64,000 nucleotides of DNA from Colwellia sp. 75C3. Its GTDB lineage: Bacteria > Pseudomonadota > Gammaproteobacteria > Enterobacterales > Alteromonadaceae. The position numbers and the translations under genes were made by a program. This document shows, piece after piece, positions 45,718 through 54,393 of this stretch. The DNA lies in NCBI RefSeq assembly GCF_002836255.1, contig NZ_PJAU01000060.1, positions 1-64,000 of the forward strand, read 5' to 3'. Position 1 is the first letter of the stretch. Every line of letters starts with the position of its first letter. The notes under the pieces are model-generated. The model saw only the letters and a program-made list of their open reading frames with translations, did no database searches and was not told the DNA's origin.

Positions 45718-46892
45718 AATATTTCCGCTGCTTTAAGTAAGGTATCGTCATTTTTAGCAAAACAAAGTCGGATGACTTTGTTGTCTCGATGATAAGCCTC
45801 TCGTTGCTCTGCTGGATATAATGGACTGAGTGGAATGGCGGCAACGCCTATTTCCTTGGTTAGCCATTGACAAAACTCACGGTCATTAAGTGTTGATATT
45901 GCTGAATAATCCAGTAATAAGAAATAAGTACCTTGTGAAGGTAATAGCGTAAAACGAGAGTCTTTCAGTGCGTTAATAAGTACGTCTCTTTTTTGCTGAT
46001 AGAAACTTGCTAACGCGGTGATATGGGCTGGTTGTTCTTTTAACATTTGCGCAATGGCTATTTGTGCCGGCGTAAATGAGCAAAAGGTAACGTATTGATG
46101 AATTTTTCTAAATTCAGCCATAAGCGCACCGGGTGCGGCGCAATAACCCATTTTCCAGCCAGTACAATGAAAGGTTTTACCAAAACTAGAAACGACAAAG
46201 GCACGTTTAAATAAGTCAGGGTAACGCAAAACACTCTCATGGCGTAAACCATCAAAAGTCATATGTTCGTAAACTTCGTCGCTGATGACATATAAATTAT
46301 ATTTCTCAACCAAAGCTTGTAGCGAACTCAAATCCGACTGACTCAGTATTGAGCCTGTCGGGTTGTGTGGGCTGTTGATAATAATCGCGCGTGTTTTGGC
46401 ATTAATGGTTTGCTCTACCGCAGCCCAGTTTATTGCATAACTTGGCGCATCAAGTGCGATATGGCGACAAATGCCCCCAGCAAGTTCAACGGCAGGCTCA
46501 TAAGAGTCGTAGGCTGGGTCAAAAATAATAACTTCATCGTCTTGGCGCACCAGGGTTTGTATTGCGACCCATAATGCTTCGGTAGCGCCTGAGGTAATAG
46601 TAACGTTGTTTAGCCCATCAAGCCTCTGTTCATCGGCTAAATGCGTTTGATACTGTCTATGTATCATGTTGGCAATTTCAGTTAATAAGTCAGGTAAACC
46701 GTTTGAGGGGGAATATTGATTTTTGCCTTCACTGATGGCTTGATTAATTTTATCTTTTAAAAAAGCAGGGGTATCAAATTCTGGAAAGCCTTGAGATAAA
46801 TTAATGGCTTGATGCTGATTAGCCATTATCGACATTTCAGTGAAAATACTGGTTTCTACGTTGGGCAGTTTACTGATAAAAGATGATGACAC
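45705..46892 (-). CDS. PLP-dependent methionine/glutamine aminotransferase (YbdL-like)
   Basis: A 395-residue fold-type I aminotransferase. PLP-binding Lys239 lies in SSFGKTFHCTGWKMGY; NSPHNPTG (173-180) and SDEVYEH (204-210) contact the cofactor, and a late Arg (VIRLCFA) binds the carboxylate. The family and the YbdL-type context suggest amino-group transfer to or from 2-oxo-4-methylthiobutanoate with glutamine. The product alpha-ketoglutaramate would be the substrate of the overlapping omega-amidase gene. The start at 46892 has a plausible site upstream (AAGGGGTC). Confidence 0.9.
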   Translation of the reverse strand: MSSSFISKLPNVETSIFTEMSIMANQHQAINLSQGFPEFDTPAFLKDKINQAISEGKNQYSPSNGLPDLLTEIANMIHRQYQTHLADEQRLDGLNNVTITSGATEALWVAIQTLVRQDDEVIIFDPAYDSYEPAVELAGGICRHIALDAPSYAINWAAVEQTINAKTRAIIINSPHNPTGSILSQSDLSSLQALVEKYNLYVISDEVYEHMTFDGLRHESVLRYPDLFKRAFVVSSFGKTFHCTGWKMGYCAAPGALMAEFRKIHQYVTFCSFTPAQIAIAQMLKEQPAHITALASFYQQKRDVLINALKDSRFTLLPSQGTYFLLLDYSAISTLNDREFCQWLTKEIGVAAIPLSPLYPAEQREAYHRDNKVIRLCFAKNDDTLLKAAEILCQL

Positions 46893-47167
46893 AAAAGACC
46901 CCTTGATTACGTTAAGTAATGAGTGTTCAAGTGGCTATTTTTTAAATAGACAGAGAACCTATGGGGGAATGTTAAGGCTAACGGCTTATTAGTTCAATCG
47001 TTATCAGCAGTTAAGCGCTGACTACAAAAATTTAACGGTCAGTGTTAGCTAAGAGGGGATAAAGGGAGACAAAAGGAAAGCTTGAGATAAGTGGCGGATA
47101 ACGACCTTTTGGGAGAAATCGTAATCAAGCCACCAGCATTAATTATTCGAGTCGTTAGGGTAATTGT

Positions 47168-47506
47168 TTAATGGATACTTAAAACAGGTATTTTCATGAC
47201 TTCTCTTTTTAAGGCATTTCTTGCTGCTTCTGGAGAAACTTCATAAAACTCATTAATGTATTGTTTAGCGTCAAAATGCTTTCTTAGCTGTTTTGTGATC
47301 TGACATGGATTATCGCAGGGCAACGAAAAAAACAACTCATACTGGCCGGGACTTTTCGCTGAAAGTGATTTGGTATATTCGACAATATCAGCAGGTGTAC
47401 AGCCTATTTTAATGACATCTGAGAAAATGGAATGCGTCATTATATAGACATTTCCAAAAGAAACCGGGTCAGGCATTAAACTTTGCTGTGAATTATGCAT
47501 ACTCAT
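47168..47506 (-). CDS. GIY-YIG (T5orf172/MUG113-like) nuclease-domain protein
   Basis: A 112-residue protein consisting of a single domain. VYIMTHSIFSDVIKIGCT at residues 21-38 is the GIY-YIG-like opening with the KIG element, and the rest (QLRKHFDAKQYINEFYEVS) matches the T5orf172 group. A catalytic Arg at the expected place after KIG is not obvious, so nuclease activity is doubtful. A perfect FNR box lies 117 bases upstream on the promoter side. Similar tiny proteins occur in defence and phage contexts, but none surrounds it here. Confidence 0.75.
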   Translation of the reverse strand: MSMHNSQQSLMPDPVSFGNVYIMTHSIFSDVIKIGCTPADIVEYTKSLSAKSPGQYELFFSLPCDNPCQITKQLRKHFDAKQYINEFYEVSPEAARNALKREVMKIPVLSIH

Positions 47507-47622
47507 AAGTAAGCTCTAATTGTTAAATATTGTATCAATAGCGTTACTTTATCGCATATTTAGCTAGGAAACATTGATATTCACTCGCTTTATATCTATT
47601 GATTAACTATTTGCAGTAGAAG

Positions 47623-47636
47623 TTGATCTGGATCAA
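47623..47636. promoter_or_regulatory. Perfect FNR-type site
   Basis: TTGATCTGGATCAA matches TTGAT-N4-ATCAA at every defined base. The centre is about 35-40 bases from a minus-strand -10 like element, near the class II position, and the only gene start in that direction is the GIY-YIG gene at 47506. Plus-strand use is not excluded. Confidence 0.65.
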
Positions 47637-47735
47637 GGAACTGTTATAAAAAATGGTTACGGGCTTTGGTGTTTTATTTTTATAAGGTAACGGCGGAAAC
47701 TTTCAGTGGATTACTATGTATTTGATATTTATTGT

Positions 47736-47764
47736 AAAAAAAGGGAGCGTACGCTCCCTTTTGG
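47736..47764 (-). terminator. Intrinsic terminator of the cytochrome-rhodanese gene
   Basis: AAAGGGAGC and GCTCCCTTT pair around GTAC. On the minus strand eight T residues follow the stem. It is 56 bases after the stop at 47820. Confidence 0.85.
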
Positions 47765-47819
47765 ATAAATCTATATGGCTGAAAATGTCCGTTATTATCG
47801 TTATCGTTATTGTTGTTGC

Positions 47820-48929
47820 TTAGTCGGCAATATTTTCAATATCACCACGCATTACCGGATAACCTAAATTCATCCAACCAAAAACGCCTTCCCATAAAAC
47901 AGCGGTACGGGTGTAACCACGGTCTCTTAATTTTTTTATGGTGTAATCGGCTGCTGCACGAGGGCAAGAACAATAGGCAATAATTTGAACATCTTTTGGA
48001 ATGCCCTCTACGGTTTCATCAAGGTCAGCATAATATGGGAAGGGAATTGAACCTTCAATATGTGCGGTTTGCCAAACTGAAGGAACACGTGTGTCTAGCA
48101 GTACCATTTTATTCTTTGCCAATAACGCGGTGTTTAGATCTTTTGATGAGACGTACATTCCATCTTGTAAGGTAAAGTTTGGATCATTACCATTTTTGTT
48201 GATAACGTATTGCTCTGGTGTTGGCAGCGCTTTAAGTATGGTTCTTTCTTCTTTCCAACCCAGTGCTTTACTGCGTAAAAAAGCGGTAATATTATTGATG
48301 TCTTGCGCTGATAATTTATCTTTAAATGGTTGCATTGGTGTATCTTGTCGGCCATTTTGTATTGCGTGACGAATAAATTCATCGGTGTTGTGAGCAAGTG
48401 CAGACTGATTACCTAGCGCAGGAGCCGTTACTCCTTCCCCCTTCACGCCATGACAGCTGGTACAATTATCTAAATAAACTTGTTCACCGCGTTTAATATC
48501 GCCATGAACAGGGTTAGTTGATAGTTTTAATCGTTCAACACCGGCTTGTTCAAATAACCAGTAAGTTAAATCCCATGTTTCATCTAGTGTCATAGGGCCA
48601 CCGACTTCATCTAGGTAACCGCCCATCGCGGTACCTTTTCTACCATAAGACATCGGTCTTAAAATAGCGTGAGGAACACCTGATTCGAACAAGCTTTTAC
48701 TACGCAGGGAAGGGGCGTGATCATTTTTATGACCTTGTCGGTCTTCGCCATGGCATAGTGAGCAATATTTTTGGTAGTTTTTCGAGGCAACCTTTGCTTG
48801 AGACTCTGTGAGTGTTCTTGGTGGGGGTAACGTGCCTAACTCGTGATCTTGAGCTGACAACTCAATAGGCGAAATCAAACCTAACAAGCAGCCGACCAGT
48901 AATGTTTTTTGGAAAAATAATGGCATCAT
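47820..48929 (-). CDS. Dihaem cytochrome c fused to rhodanese domain
   Basis: A 369-residue exported protein (signal peptide MMPLFFQKTLLVGCLLG, cleavage near LSAQD). Two haem motifs are visible: CSLCH at 56-60 and CTSCH at 156-160, each in a cytochrome c-like module. A rhodanese domain follows at about 265-365, with VLLDTRVPSVWQTAHIEGS and the active-site-like loop AYCSCPR (Cys320/Cys322). The start is unclear: ATGs at 48929 and 48926 lack a strong site and a TTG at 48998 gives a longer form. The combination suggests sulfane-sulfur handling coupled to electron transfer in the periplasm. No sox or other sulfur genes flank it. Confidence 0.85.
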   Translation of the reverse strand: MMPLFFQKTLLVGCLLGLISPIELSAQDHELGTLPPPRTLTESQAKVASKNYQKYCSLCHGEDRQGHKNDHAPSLRSKSLFESGVPHAILRPMSYGRKGTAMGGYLDEVGGPMTLDETWDLTYWLFEQAGVERLKLSTNPVHGDIKRGEQVYLDNCTSCHGVKGEGVTAPALGNQSALAHNTDEFIRHAIQNGRQDTPMQPFKDKLSAQDINNITAFLRSKALGWKEERTILKALPTPEQYVINKNGNDPNFTLQDGMYVSSKDLNTALLAKNKMVLLDTRVPSVWQTAHIEGSIPFPYYADLDETVEGIPKDVQIIAYCSCPRAAADYTIKKLRDRGYTRTAVLWEGVFGWMNLGYPVMRGDIENIAD

Positions 48930-49200
48930 ATTTATTTTTTTATATTTTTTATAATAAGGATTAGTTAATAGATTAACGAGCATAAAGGTAAGAAGCAATG
49001 TCTACCTTCATGGTGAAAGGTTTCGTAACAAATTCCAGACGTTTTATAAAAATAAAGCAATAATTCTTACGGTTAAGTTGACTTAGTTATTTGAAACTAA
49101 GTTTATTAAAAGTAAACTTCTTATTAACGAGGTTTGCAGAAAGGTAATGCTCAAATTATAAATATTACAACAATGTAGTTGAGTTATCATTGGGGTAAAC
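48930..49200. other. Intergenic stretch upstream of the cytochrome gene
   Basis: One TTTGTTACGAAA near 49020 resembles a single half-site of the TTGTTAC element. Otherwise nothing is recognised. Confidence 0.3.
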
Positions 49201-49294
49201 TTGAATGTAATACCTATTAAGTATAAAATTCACCAAGCTTAGATTTGTGCGTTTTAGCACCATCTTTAAACCCGACTACTCATCGGGTTTTTTT
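49201..49294 (+). ncRNA. Candidate small RNA with promoter and orphan terminator
   Basis: A strong intrinsic terminator (AAACCCGA, loop, TCGGGTTT, then TTTT) at 49268-49294 has no plus-strand gene before it. Upstream, TTGAAT at 49201 and TATAAAAT at 49222 form a -35/-10 pair with 15-base spacing. A transcript of about 60 bases would start near 49236 and contain a GTGC/GCAC hairpin plus the terminator. It could instead be a leader attenuator for the OmpA gene 109 bases downstream. Confidence 0.4.
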
Positions 49295-49402
49295 GTGTCT
49301 TTAATTCATATTAGAAAGTATTCGCTGCAATAACCTCATAAAATAATTTATTAATAGCCCTCGCTTCTCAGAAGTTGTTATAAGGCTAATACAGGATCTC
49401 CA

Positions 49403-50071
49403 ATGAAAAAAATTATCACTACCGCTTCAGCCCTTTTATTATTACAAGCTTGTTCAACATTTGACCCTTACACAGGTGACAGTAAAACAAGCAAAACGGC
49501 TATCGGCGCTGCAACGGGTGCTAGCCTAGCGGCTGTTGTTGCCTATATCAAAAATAAAGATGAAGACAGTAATACACGTAACAAACGTATTTTGGCCGCA
49601 GGAGCAGGTGGTGCAGCTATCGGTGGTGGTATTGGTTTTTATATGGATTCTCAAGAAGCGAAATTGCGCAAGCAGCTACGTGATAGTGGTGTAAGTATTC
49701 AACGCGACGGTGACAAAATTAACTTGATCATGCCGGGTAATATTACTTTTGCAACGAACAGCGCTGACATCAATAGCAACTTTACCAGTGTTTTGAATTC
49801 TGTTGCTCTAGTTATTGAAGAATTTAACAAAACATTAGTTGTCGTTTCGGGTCATACAGATTCTAGTGGTTCAGCTCAGCACAACCAAAAGTTATCTGAA
49901 AACCGTGCAAGCTCTGTCGCTCAATATCTTCGTGGACAAAAAATTATGAATGAACGTCTTGAAGTAGTTGGTTTTGGTGAAGCACAACCTGTAGCAGACA
50001 ACAAGACAACTGAAGGTCGTGAAATTAACCGTCGTGTTGAAATTACCTTATTACCTATCGTGGAGTCATAA
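49403..50071 (+). CDS. OmpA-family lipoprotein (YiaD-like)
   Basis: A 222-residue lipoprotein with lipobox LLQAC (Cys 17). Residues about 30-95 contain glycine-zipper segments (TAIGAATGASLAAVV; GAGGAAIGGGIGF). An OmpA C-terminal peptidoglycan-binding domain covers about 110-220: ITFATNSADINSNFTSVL, VVVSGHTDSSGSAQHNQKLSENRA and EGREINRRVEI. It would anchor the outer membrane to the cell wall. The next gene starts two bases after its stop with GGAG inside its 3' end, so the two are co-translated. Confidence 0.9.
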   Translation: MKKIITTASALLLLQACSTFDPYTGDSKTSKTAIGAATGASLAAVVAYIKNKDEDSNTRNKRILAAGAGGAAIGGGIGFYMDSQEAKLRKQLRDSGVSIQRDGDKINLIMPGNITFATNSADINSNFTSVLNSVALVIEEFNKTLVVVSGHTDSSGSAQHNQKLSENRASSVAQYLRGQKIMNERLEVVGFGEAQPVADNKTTEGREINRRVEITLLPIVES

Positions 50072-50072
50072 A

Positions 50073-50381
50073 ATGATTAAAAAAATTAGTACGAGTATTA
50101 TTGCACTAACGACAGTATTTTTAGTTGGTTGTCAGACAAGTAATGCGATAAAAAATGCTGCGGCAGATGGCATGGCGAACATGTTTACTTGCGAGAAAAT
50201 AGCAACGGCTTTTGACGCTTATGACCAAGACAAAAACTCATTTCCAGCATTAGAACAAATTACTGGCATGATAGGTATTGATAGTAGCAACTTAGATAGT
50301 TCAAAAACTGCTAGCTATTTTGGCAACGTAAAAACAGGTGTTAATACTGCATTGATGCTGAAAGGTTGCTCTGCAATATAA
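50073..50381 (+). CDS. Small lipoprotein coupled to OmpA-family gene
   Basis: The start at 50073 uses a GGAG located in the end of the preceding gene; the upstream frame from 50019 is an overlap artefact. The 102-residue protein has lipobox LVGC (Cys 20) and two further Cys, one near CEKIATA and one near the end in KGCSAI, which may form a disulfide. The role is unknown; the operon suggests work with the YiaD-like lipoprotein in the outer membrane. Confidence 0.75.
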   Translation: MIKKISTSIIALTTVFLVGCQTSNAIKNAAADGMANMFTCEKIATAFDAYDQDKNSFPALEQITGMIGIDSSNLDSSKTASYFGNVKTGVNTALMLKGCSAI

Positions 50382-50725
50382 GAATTAACAATATGCCAAT
50401 AGTTAACTCTTAAGTTAAAGGCCACTTGTTAAATTTGAATATGTTGGCGTGGGGGTGAATCCTGCTGTTTTATTAAGCTATGTTCGCCGCTACGTTAGCC
50501 CCTCAAAAAGCATTAAAATACAGTGCTAATTTATTTTTTAAAAAATGAATCGTTGAATTCTGCATATTGCAGTCATTTCAGTATATAATGGTGCCCCCTT
50601 TTCTATGGGACTTGTGTTGCACCAAATATAAGTCTTATTGTAAAGGACTTGCGTAGTAAACACGTAGATGTAGAACTCAGTGGTTTAACAAGACCAAGAC
50701 TAGAAACAAGCCCGAGTGGTATGGC
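50382..50725. other. Intergenic stretch with helicase promoter
   Basis: No gene or tRNA is seen. The long leader of about 130 bases between the promoter at 50560-50589 and the helicase ATG has no clear structure or leader ORF. Confidence 0.4.
50560..50589 (+). promoter_or_regulatory. Promoter with palindrome over the -35 region
   Basis: TATAAT at 50584-50589 is a consensus -10 element. CTGCATATTGCAG at 50560-50572, a 13-base inverted repeat, lies over the -35 position and could be a repressor or activator site. It is oriented toward the helicase. Confidence 0.45.
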
Positions 50726-52276
50726 ATGCAGATATTAGAAAAAGATTATCAGACAAACAGCGTAAATAAGGCGATTGGCGCAGGTGAAAACACCATTATC
50801 GCACTGCCTACAGGTGGTGGTAAGAGTATCTGTATACTCAAATTGTGCCAAGCAATGCCCGAAAAGAATATCGTAGTAAGTCTACGTAATGCTGCGTTGA
50901 TCCCGCAATTATTAAATACGCTTACGGTTAATGGTTTGACTGTTAGTGTTGTTAAATCAGGCTATAAGTATATAGCTGGCGGTGATGTGACTCTTATTAT
51001 GGAGCAGTCATTTGCTAGAAGAAAGCACCTAAATATAAAGTGTGATGTACTACTTCGAGATGAATATCATGTAGGCTGCATGGGTGGCGTTTATATAGCT
51101 ATGCGTGAAGAGCTATCTCCAGACATGATTATCGGCCTTACTGCCACACCTATTGACAGACTTGGCGTCTATATTGATAAGTCGATGAAGTTGATTGAAG
51201 AGACCACGACTAAAGATCTGATTGAATTGGGTGAATTAGCTAAGCCCGTTTACAAAGTGCCTAGCCTATCTCAAGAGATAGATTATAGTACGGTTAAAAT
51301 GTACCGAGGTGACTTTAGTGTCTCTGGTTTAGATTGTATATTACTGGAACATTGCTCTTTAGTTGCGCAGCAAACCATTGATGATGCACTTTCTCATGGT
51401 CGTAAAGTTATGCTGTTTGCTAACTCCATTAAACATGTAGAGTCGCTATCTGAGGCTTTTGGTTTACTCGGTGTTGAACATGAAATTGTTCACTCTCAGA
51501 GAGCAGGCGATGCTAATGATGAAAGTATCCGTAGATATAAATCGAACGAAGTTAGGTTAATCATCAATATGTCTATGCTTACCATAGGATTTGATGACCC
51601 GACAACGGATTGTGTTGTTTTAGCGCGACCTACCAAAATATTAAGATTGTATTTGCAAATTATCGGCCGTTGTTTACGCGCATCAAAGGGTAAGGCTAAT
51701 GCATTAATATTGGATTTAGCCCAATGTATATCCACCCATGGTTTTGCTGAAGATTATCGAGATTTTACTCGTAAAACAGCCAAATCTGCTGCGATTATGT
51801 CTGAAAGGTTGAGCGTGACCAATATATCTCAGTTTGTCGATGGAGAGTTTAGTTACTCAGATTCGATAGAACGTAAGGTTATTAAAAAGAAATCACCTGT
51901 TATACGTAAAAAAATTCCGAATCCTTTAACGGCTAGCAAAGAGCTTATTGATAAAACCGTGAGCAAAAGAGCTAAATCGTTAGTCAGGCTTAATCCTAGA
52001 ATGGAAAAATTCGTCAGTACTATTGAATTGGTGAATATCGTCTACGATCAGCAAGACGAAAGCACTAAGATGCTTGATGAATTAGCTATGGTTAAGATTG
52101 TAGCTTTGATAGGCTTTGCCTACAGTGATGCATTAGTTGATAGCTGCACTAAGTTAGTTGAAACAATGCATGCTGAAAACCAATCAATTCGAGGTTTATT
52201 GCCTAGAGTAAGTAGTTTGATTACGGCAATTGCAATGCAAGACTTAACGGTAAAAGATGTCAGTGCTAAGGCATAA
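50726..52276 (+). CDS. Stand-alone SF2 helicase (SSL2/UvsW-like)
   Basis: A 516-residue DNA/RNA helicase. Motif I is PTGGGKS (residues 28-34), motif II is the non-canonical DEYH (112-115, after LL-R), motif III is LTATP (138-142), and motifs V-VI are MSMLTIGFDDPTTDC and LQIIGRCLRAS. The two RecA lobes end near residue 365. About 150 C-terminal residues are helical and basic (VIKKKSPVIRKKIPN) with no recognised domain. The family resembles phage UvsW/SSL2 branch-migration helicases. It sits alone with its own promoter and terminator, with no visible nuclease or methylase. Repair and defence are both possible. Confidence 0.85.
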   Translation: MQILEKDYQTNSVNKAIGAGENTIIALPTGGGKSICILKLCQAMPEKNIVVSLRNAALIPQLLNTLTVNGLTVSVVKSGYKYIAGGDVTLIMEQSFARRKHLNIKCDVLLRDEYHVGCMGGVYIAMREELSPDMIIGLTATPIDRLGVYIDKSMKLIEETTTKDLIELGELAKPVYKVPSLSQEIDYSTVKMYRGDFSVSGLDCILLEHCSLVAQQTIDDALSHGRKVMLFANSIKHVESLSEAFGLLGVEHEIVHSQRAGDANDESIRRYKSNEVRLIINMSMLTIGFDDPTTDCVVLARPTKILRLYLQIIGRCLRASKGKANALILDLAQCISTHGFAEDYRDFTRKTAKSAAIMSERLSVTNISQFVDGEFSYSDSIERKVIKKKSPVIRKKIPNPLTASKELIDKTVSKRAKSLVRLNPRMEKFVSTIELVNIVYDQQDESTKMLDELAMVKIVALIGFAYSDALVDSCTKLVETMHAENQSIRGLLPRVSSLITAIAMQDLTVKDVSAKA

Positions 52277-52294
52277 ACAACCTATGAATAAATA

Positions 52295-52321
52295 AAAAAG
52301 AGCTTAACGGCTCTTTTTTTT
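52295..52321 (+). terminator. Intrinsic terminator of the helicase gene
   Basis: AAAAAGAGC and GCTCTTTTT pair around a short loop with further T residues. It is 19 bases after the stop. Confidence 0.85.
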
Positions 52322-52469
52322 GTTTGAAATATGCCCTGAGATACAGCCTGTTTATTCTATTGGCTAAGACAAAACTTGCCTGGTTAAAATATATACACCC
52401 AGAAACTTAAGTTATACTTCACAGTGCCGATACTTTTTATATACGCTTTGATAAACAGAGGTAGATATT

Positions 52470-53087
52470 ATGAGCTCACCAATTACACCGAATGCTACAT
52501 TTAACCAAAATGTTAGAGCATACGCTCAAGCGCCGGATAAAAAAGAGAACGGTCCCATGGGACAGCAAGTATCGGAGCTTGCCCACGAGAAAAAAACGGG
52601 AGAGGTACAAGAGTCTATTTATGTCAGTAATAAAAAACAACTTAATGCTGCCATTATAGAGTCTTCGCTGAAATTCAATAATACAGTTGGCGACCAGCCA
52701 CTGTCGTTACTGTTAAAAACTGCCTTGCAAGGGATAAACGAAGCGCTAAAAGCAGGAGGAGTTGAAAGCAGTGTTGAAGATGCTTATGAGTCGGGGGTTG
52801 ATTTCAGTCCTGAAGCGACGGCCGAGCGTATTGTTTCTTTTAGTACACAGTTTCTGGGGTCTTTTCGAGAACAGCACCCGGAAATGGGTGAAGAGGAATC
52901 GTTAACTGCTTTTGTTAAAATTATTAGTGGCGGTATAGATCAAGGTTTTGGTGAAGCTAAGGATATTCTTGGAGGTTTAAAAGTATTAGAAGGAGAGGTC
53001 ACTTCTACTATTGATAAAACCTATGCGTTAGTTCAAGAAGGACTACAATCTTTTGTCGATTCTTTAAGTGAGACAGAAGACAAATAG
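52470..53087 (+). CDS. DUF5610 domain protein
   Basis: A 205-residue soluble protein. The N-terminal 55 residues are polar and probably disordered. Residues about 60-200 form the helical DUF5610 domain: FSPEATAERIVSFSTQFLGSF, then EESLTAFVKIISGGIDQGFGEA and TSTIDKTYALVQEGLQSFVD. The family is common in Vibrionales and Alteromonadales and occurs near flagellar or surface proteins, but its role is unknown. AGAGGTAG precedes the ATG. It stands alone. Confidence 0.8.
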   Translation: MSSPITPNATFNQNVRAYAQAPDKKENGPMGQQVSELAHEKKTGEVQESIYVSNKKQLNAAIIESSLKFNNTVGDQPLSLLLKTALQGINEALKAGGVESSVEDAYESGVDFSPEATAERIVSFSTQFLGSFREQHPEMGEEESLTAFVKIISGGIDQGFGEAKDILGGLKVLEGEVTSTIDKTYALVQEGLQSFVDSLSETEDK

Positions 53088-53202
53088 TTTAGTGGGGTCT
53101 TCTTTCCCAGTTGGGCTAATAACCCGCGCAGATCAAAATAGAAAACCCAACAGTAGTTATTGAGTTCATCAGCTCAAATAAACGATCAGCTGCTGCTCAT
53201 CA

Positions 53203-54393
53203 TTATGATCTTAATGTGAAGGTCACTAATACAATGCCATGATCGGTACTTTCACCATCACGGTCAAAAATAGGGTTAATTAAATGGCGGTCATAAGTAT
53301 CATAAGCGCTGACTTGATAGAGGCTATCGTGATAACTGGCATCAAACTCACATGACAATAAAATGTAATCGAGCACCGAGCTACCCGCGCCAAAATAATG
53401 GGTTGGGGTACGAGTCTGTGCTATTTTTTGGATTGCTTCTAGATTAGCTGTATCAGCTTCATCAACGTCATAATTTTCAGTCACGCCATTACCTTCATTA
53501 GAGCGTGCTGCTTGAAATAAATCCCAAGAGTCATTTAAACAGTACTTAGCAAGATAAGCATCACGGTCAATACCGGAAACAAAACGTAAAGTGTTTGTTA
53601 GTAAATGACTTAATACACCATCAGCTAAGGTATTATTAAAATCACCCATGAGTACCATCGGATGGCCAGTAGTCTCACGTCGTTCAATCATATCAATCAT
53701 TAATAACGTTGCTTCACTGCCACGTTTAATCGTTGAGCCCCAACCACCTGCCACATTTGCTTTTAGACTTTCAATGATCGTTTTTTCTGGCGACCAATTA
53801 TTATTTTTCTCATCAAGTTCAATCATGGAACGTTTAGATTTAAAGTGCACAACATAACAATCACAGTGACCCATGTGAGGTATATCAATGGTCGCTCTTA
53901 GTATTTTTCGGCTAAAAGAAAAATCTTCGGATAAACCTAGTGTTACAGCTAGTTCAATGTTTGGTTTTACCGCTTGAGTATCAACAATAGGGTAACGAGA
54001 GGCGATGGCAACAACAGGGCGTTTATAAATAAAATCATCAATTATCTCTGGCTGATCAACCACTTCAAAATAATGATAACCTTGCGCAGTCACTAATTCT
54101 TTTAATGACTCAGGACTAAACACTTCTTGAAACCCGATAATGTCAGGCTGATATTCGCGTAAGTAATCGCTAATCCAATTTTGTTTCTTCTGCCATTGCT
54201 CAGCACTATAAATGCGCTCAAACTCATAATAAGCATTAGGTGGTTCAAGATAGTTAAACAGATTGAAGGTAGCAATTTTAAGCTGTAAATTTTCGACAAC
54301 TACATTTGGTACAGATGAGGAGGTTTGATTTATTTCTGTTTTATCTTTATTGTCAGGATGGTTGATGATGATAGCTCTACTAAACGATGAAGG
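53203..54393 (-). CDS. Endonuclease/exonuclease/phosphatase (EEP) family protein, start codon unclear
   Basis: The open frame runs from just after the in-frame TAA at 54394-54396 down to 53203. It must extend past the GTG at 54123, because residues upstream encode the first EEP strand (LKIATFNLFNYLE) and the catalytic Glu in IIGFQEVFSPES. Later EEP motifs follow: IASRYPI, VMGD-like MVLMGDFNNTL, DYILLS and the final STDHGIVL (Asp-His). Yet no ATG, GTG or TTG exists in frame between 54393 and the first strand. Either a non-AUG start such as ATT/ATC near 54360-54370 is used, or the start has been lost. Alternative ATGs in other frames do not join. The catalytic set otherwise looks intact. Confidence 0.7.
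   Translation of the reverse strand, partial: PSSFSRAIIINHPDNKDKTEINQTSSSVPNVVVENLQLKIATFNLFNYLEPPNAYYEFERIYSAEQWQKKQNWISDYLREYQPDIIGFQEVFSPESLKELVTAQGYHYFEVVDQPEIIDDFIYKRPVVAIASRYPIVDTQAVKPNIELAVTLGLSEDFSFSRKILRATIDIPHMGHCDCYVVHFKSKRSMIELDEKNNNWSPEKTIIESLKANVAGGWGSTIKRGSEATLLMIDMIERRETTGHPMVLMGDFNNTLADGVLSHLLTNTLRFVSGIDRDAYLAKYCLNDSWDLFQAARSNEGNGVTENYDVDEADTANLEAIQKIAQTRTPTHYFGAGSSVLDYILLSCEFDASYHDSLYQVSAYDTYDRHLINPIFDRDGESTDHGIVLVTFTLRS

Larger units (their letters stand above)
47507..47819. other. Intergenic stretch with FNR box and terminator
   Basis: It holds the FNR box at 47623-47636, a possible TATAAA -10 element at 47589-47594 on the minus strand, and the terminator of the cytochrome gene at 47736-47764. 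No gene is seen. Confidence 0.45.
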
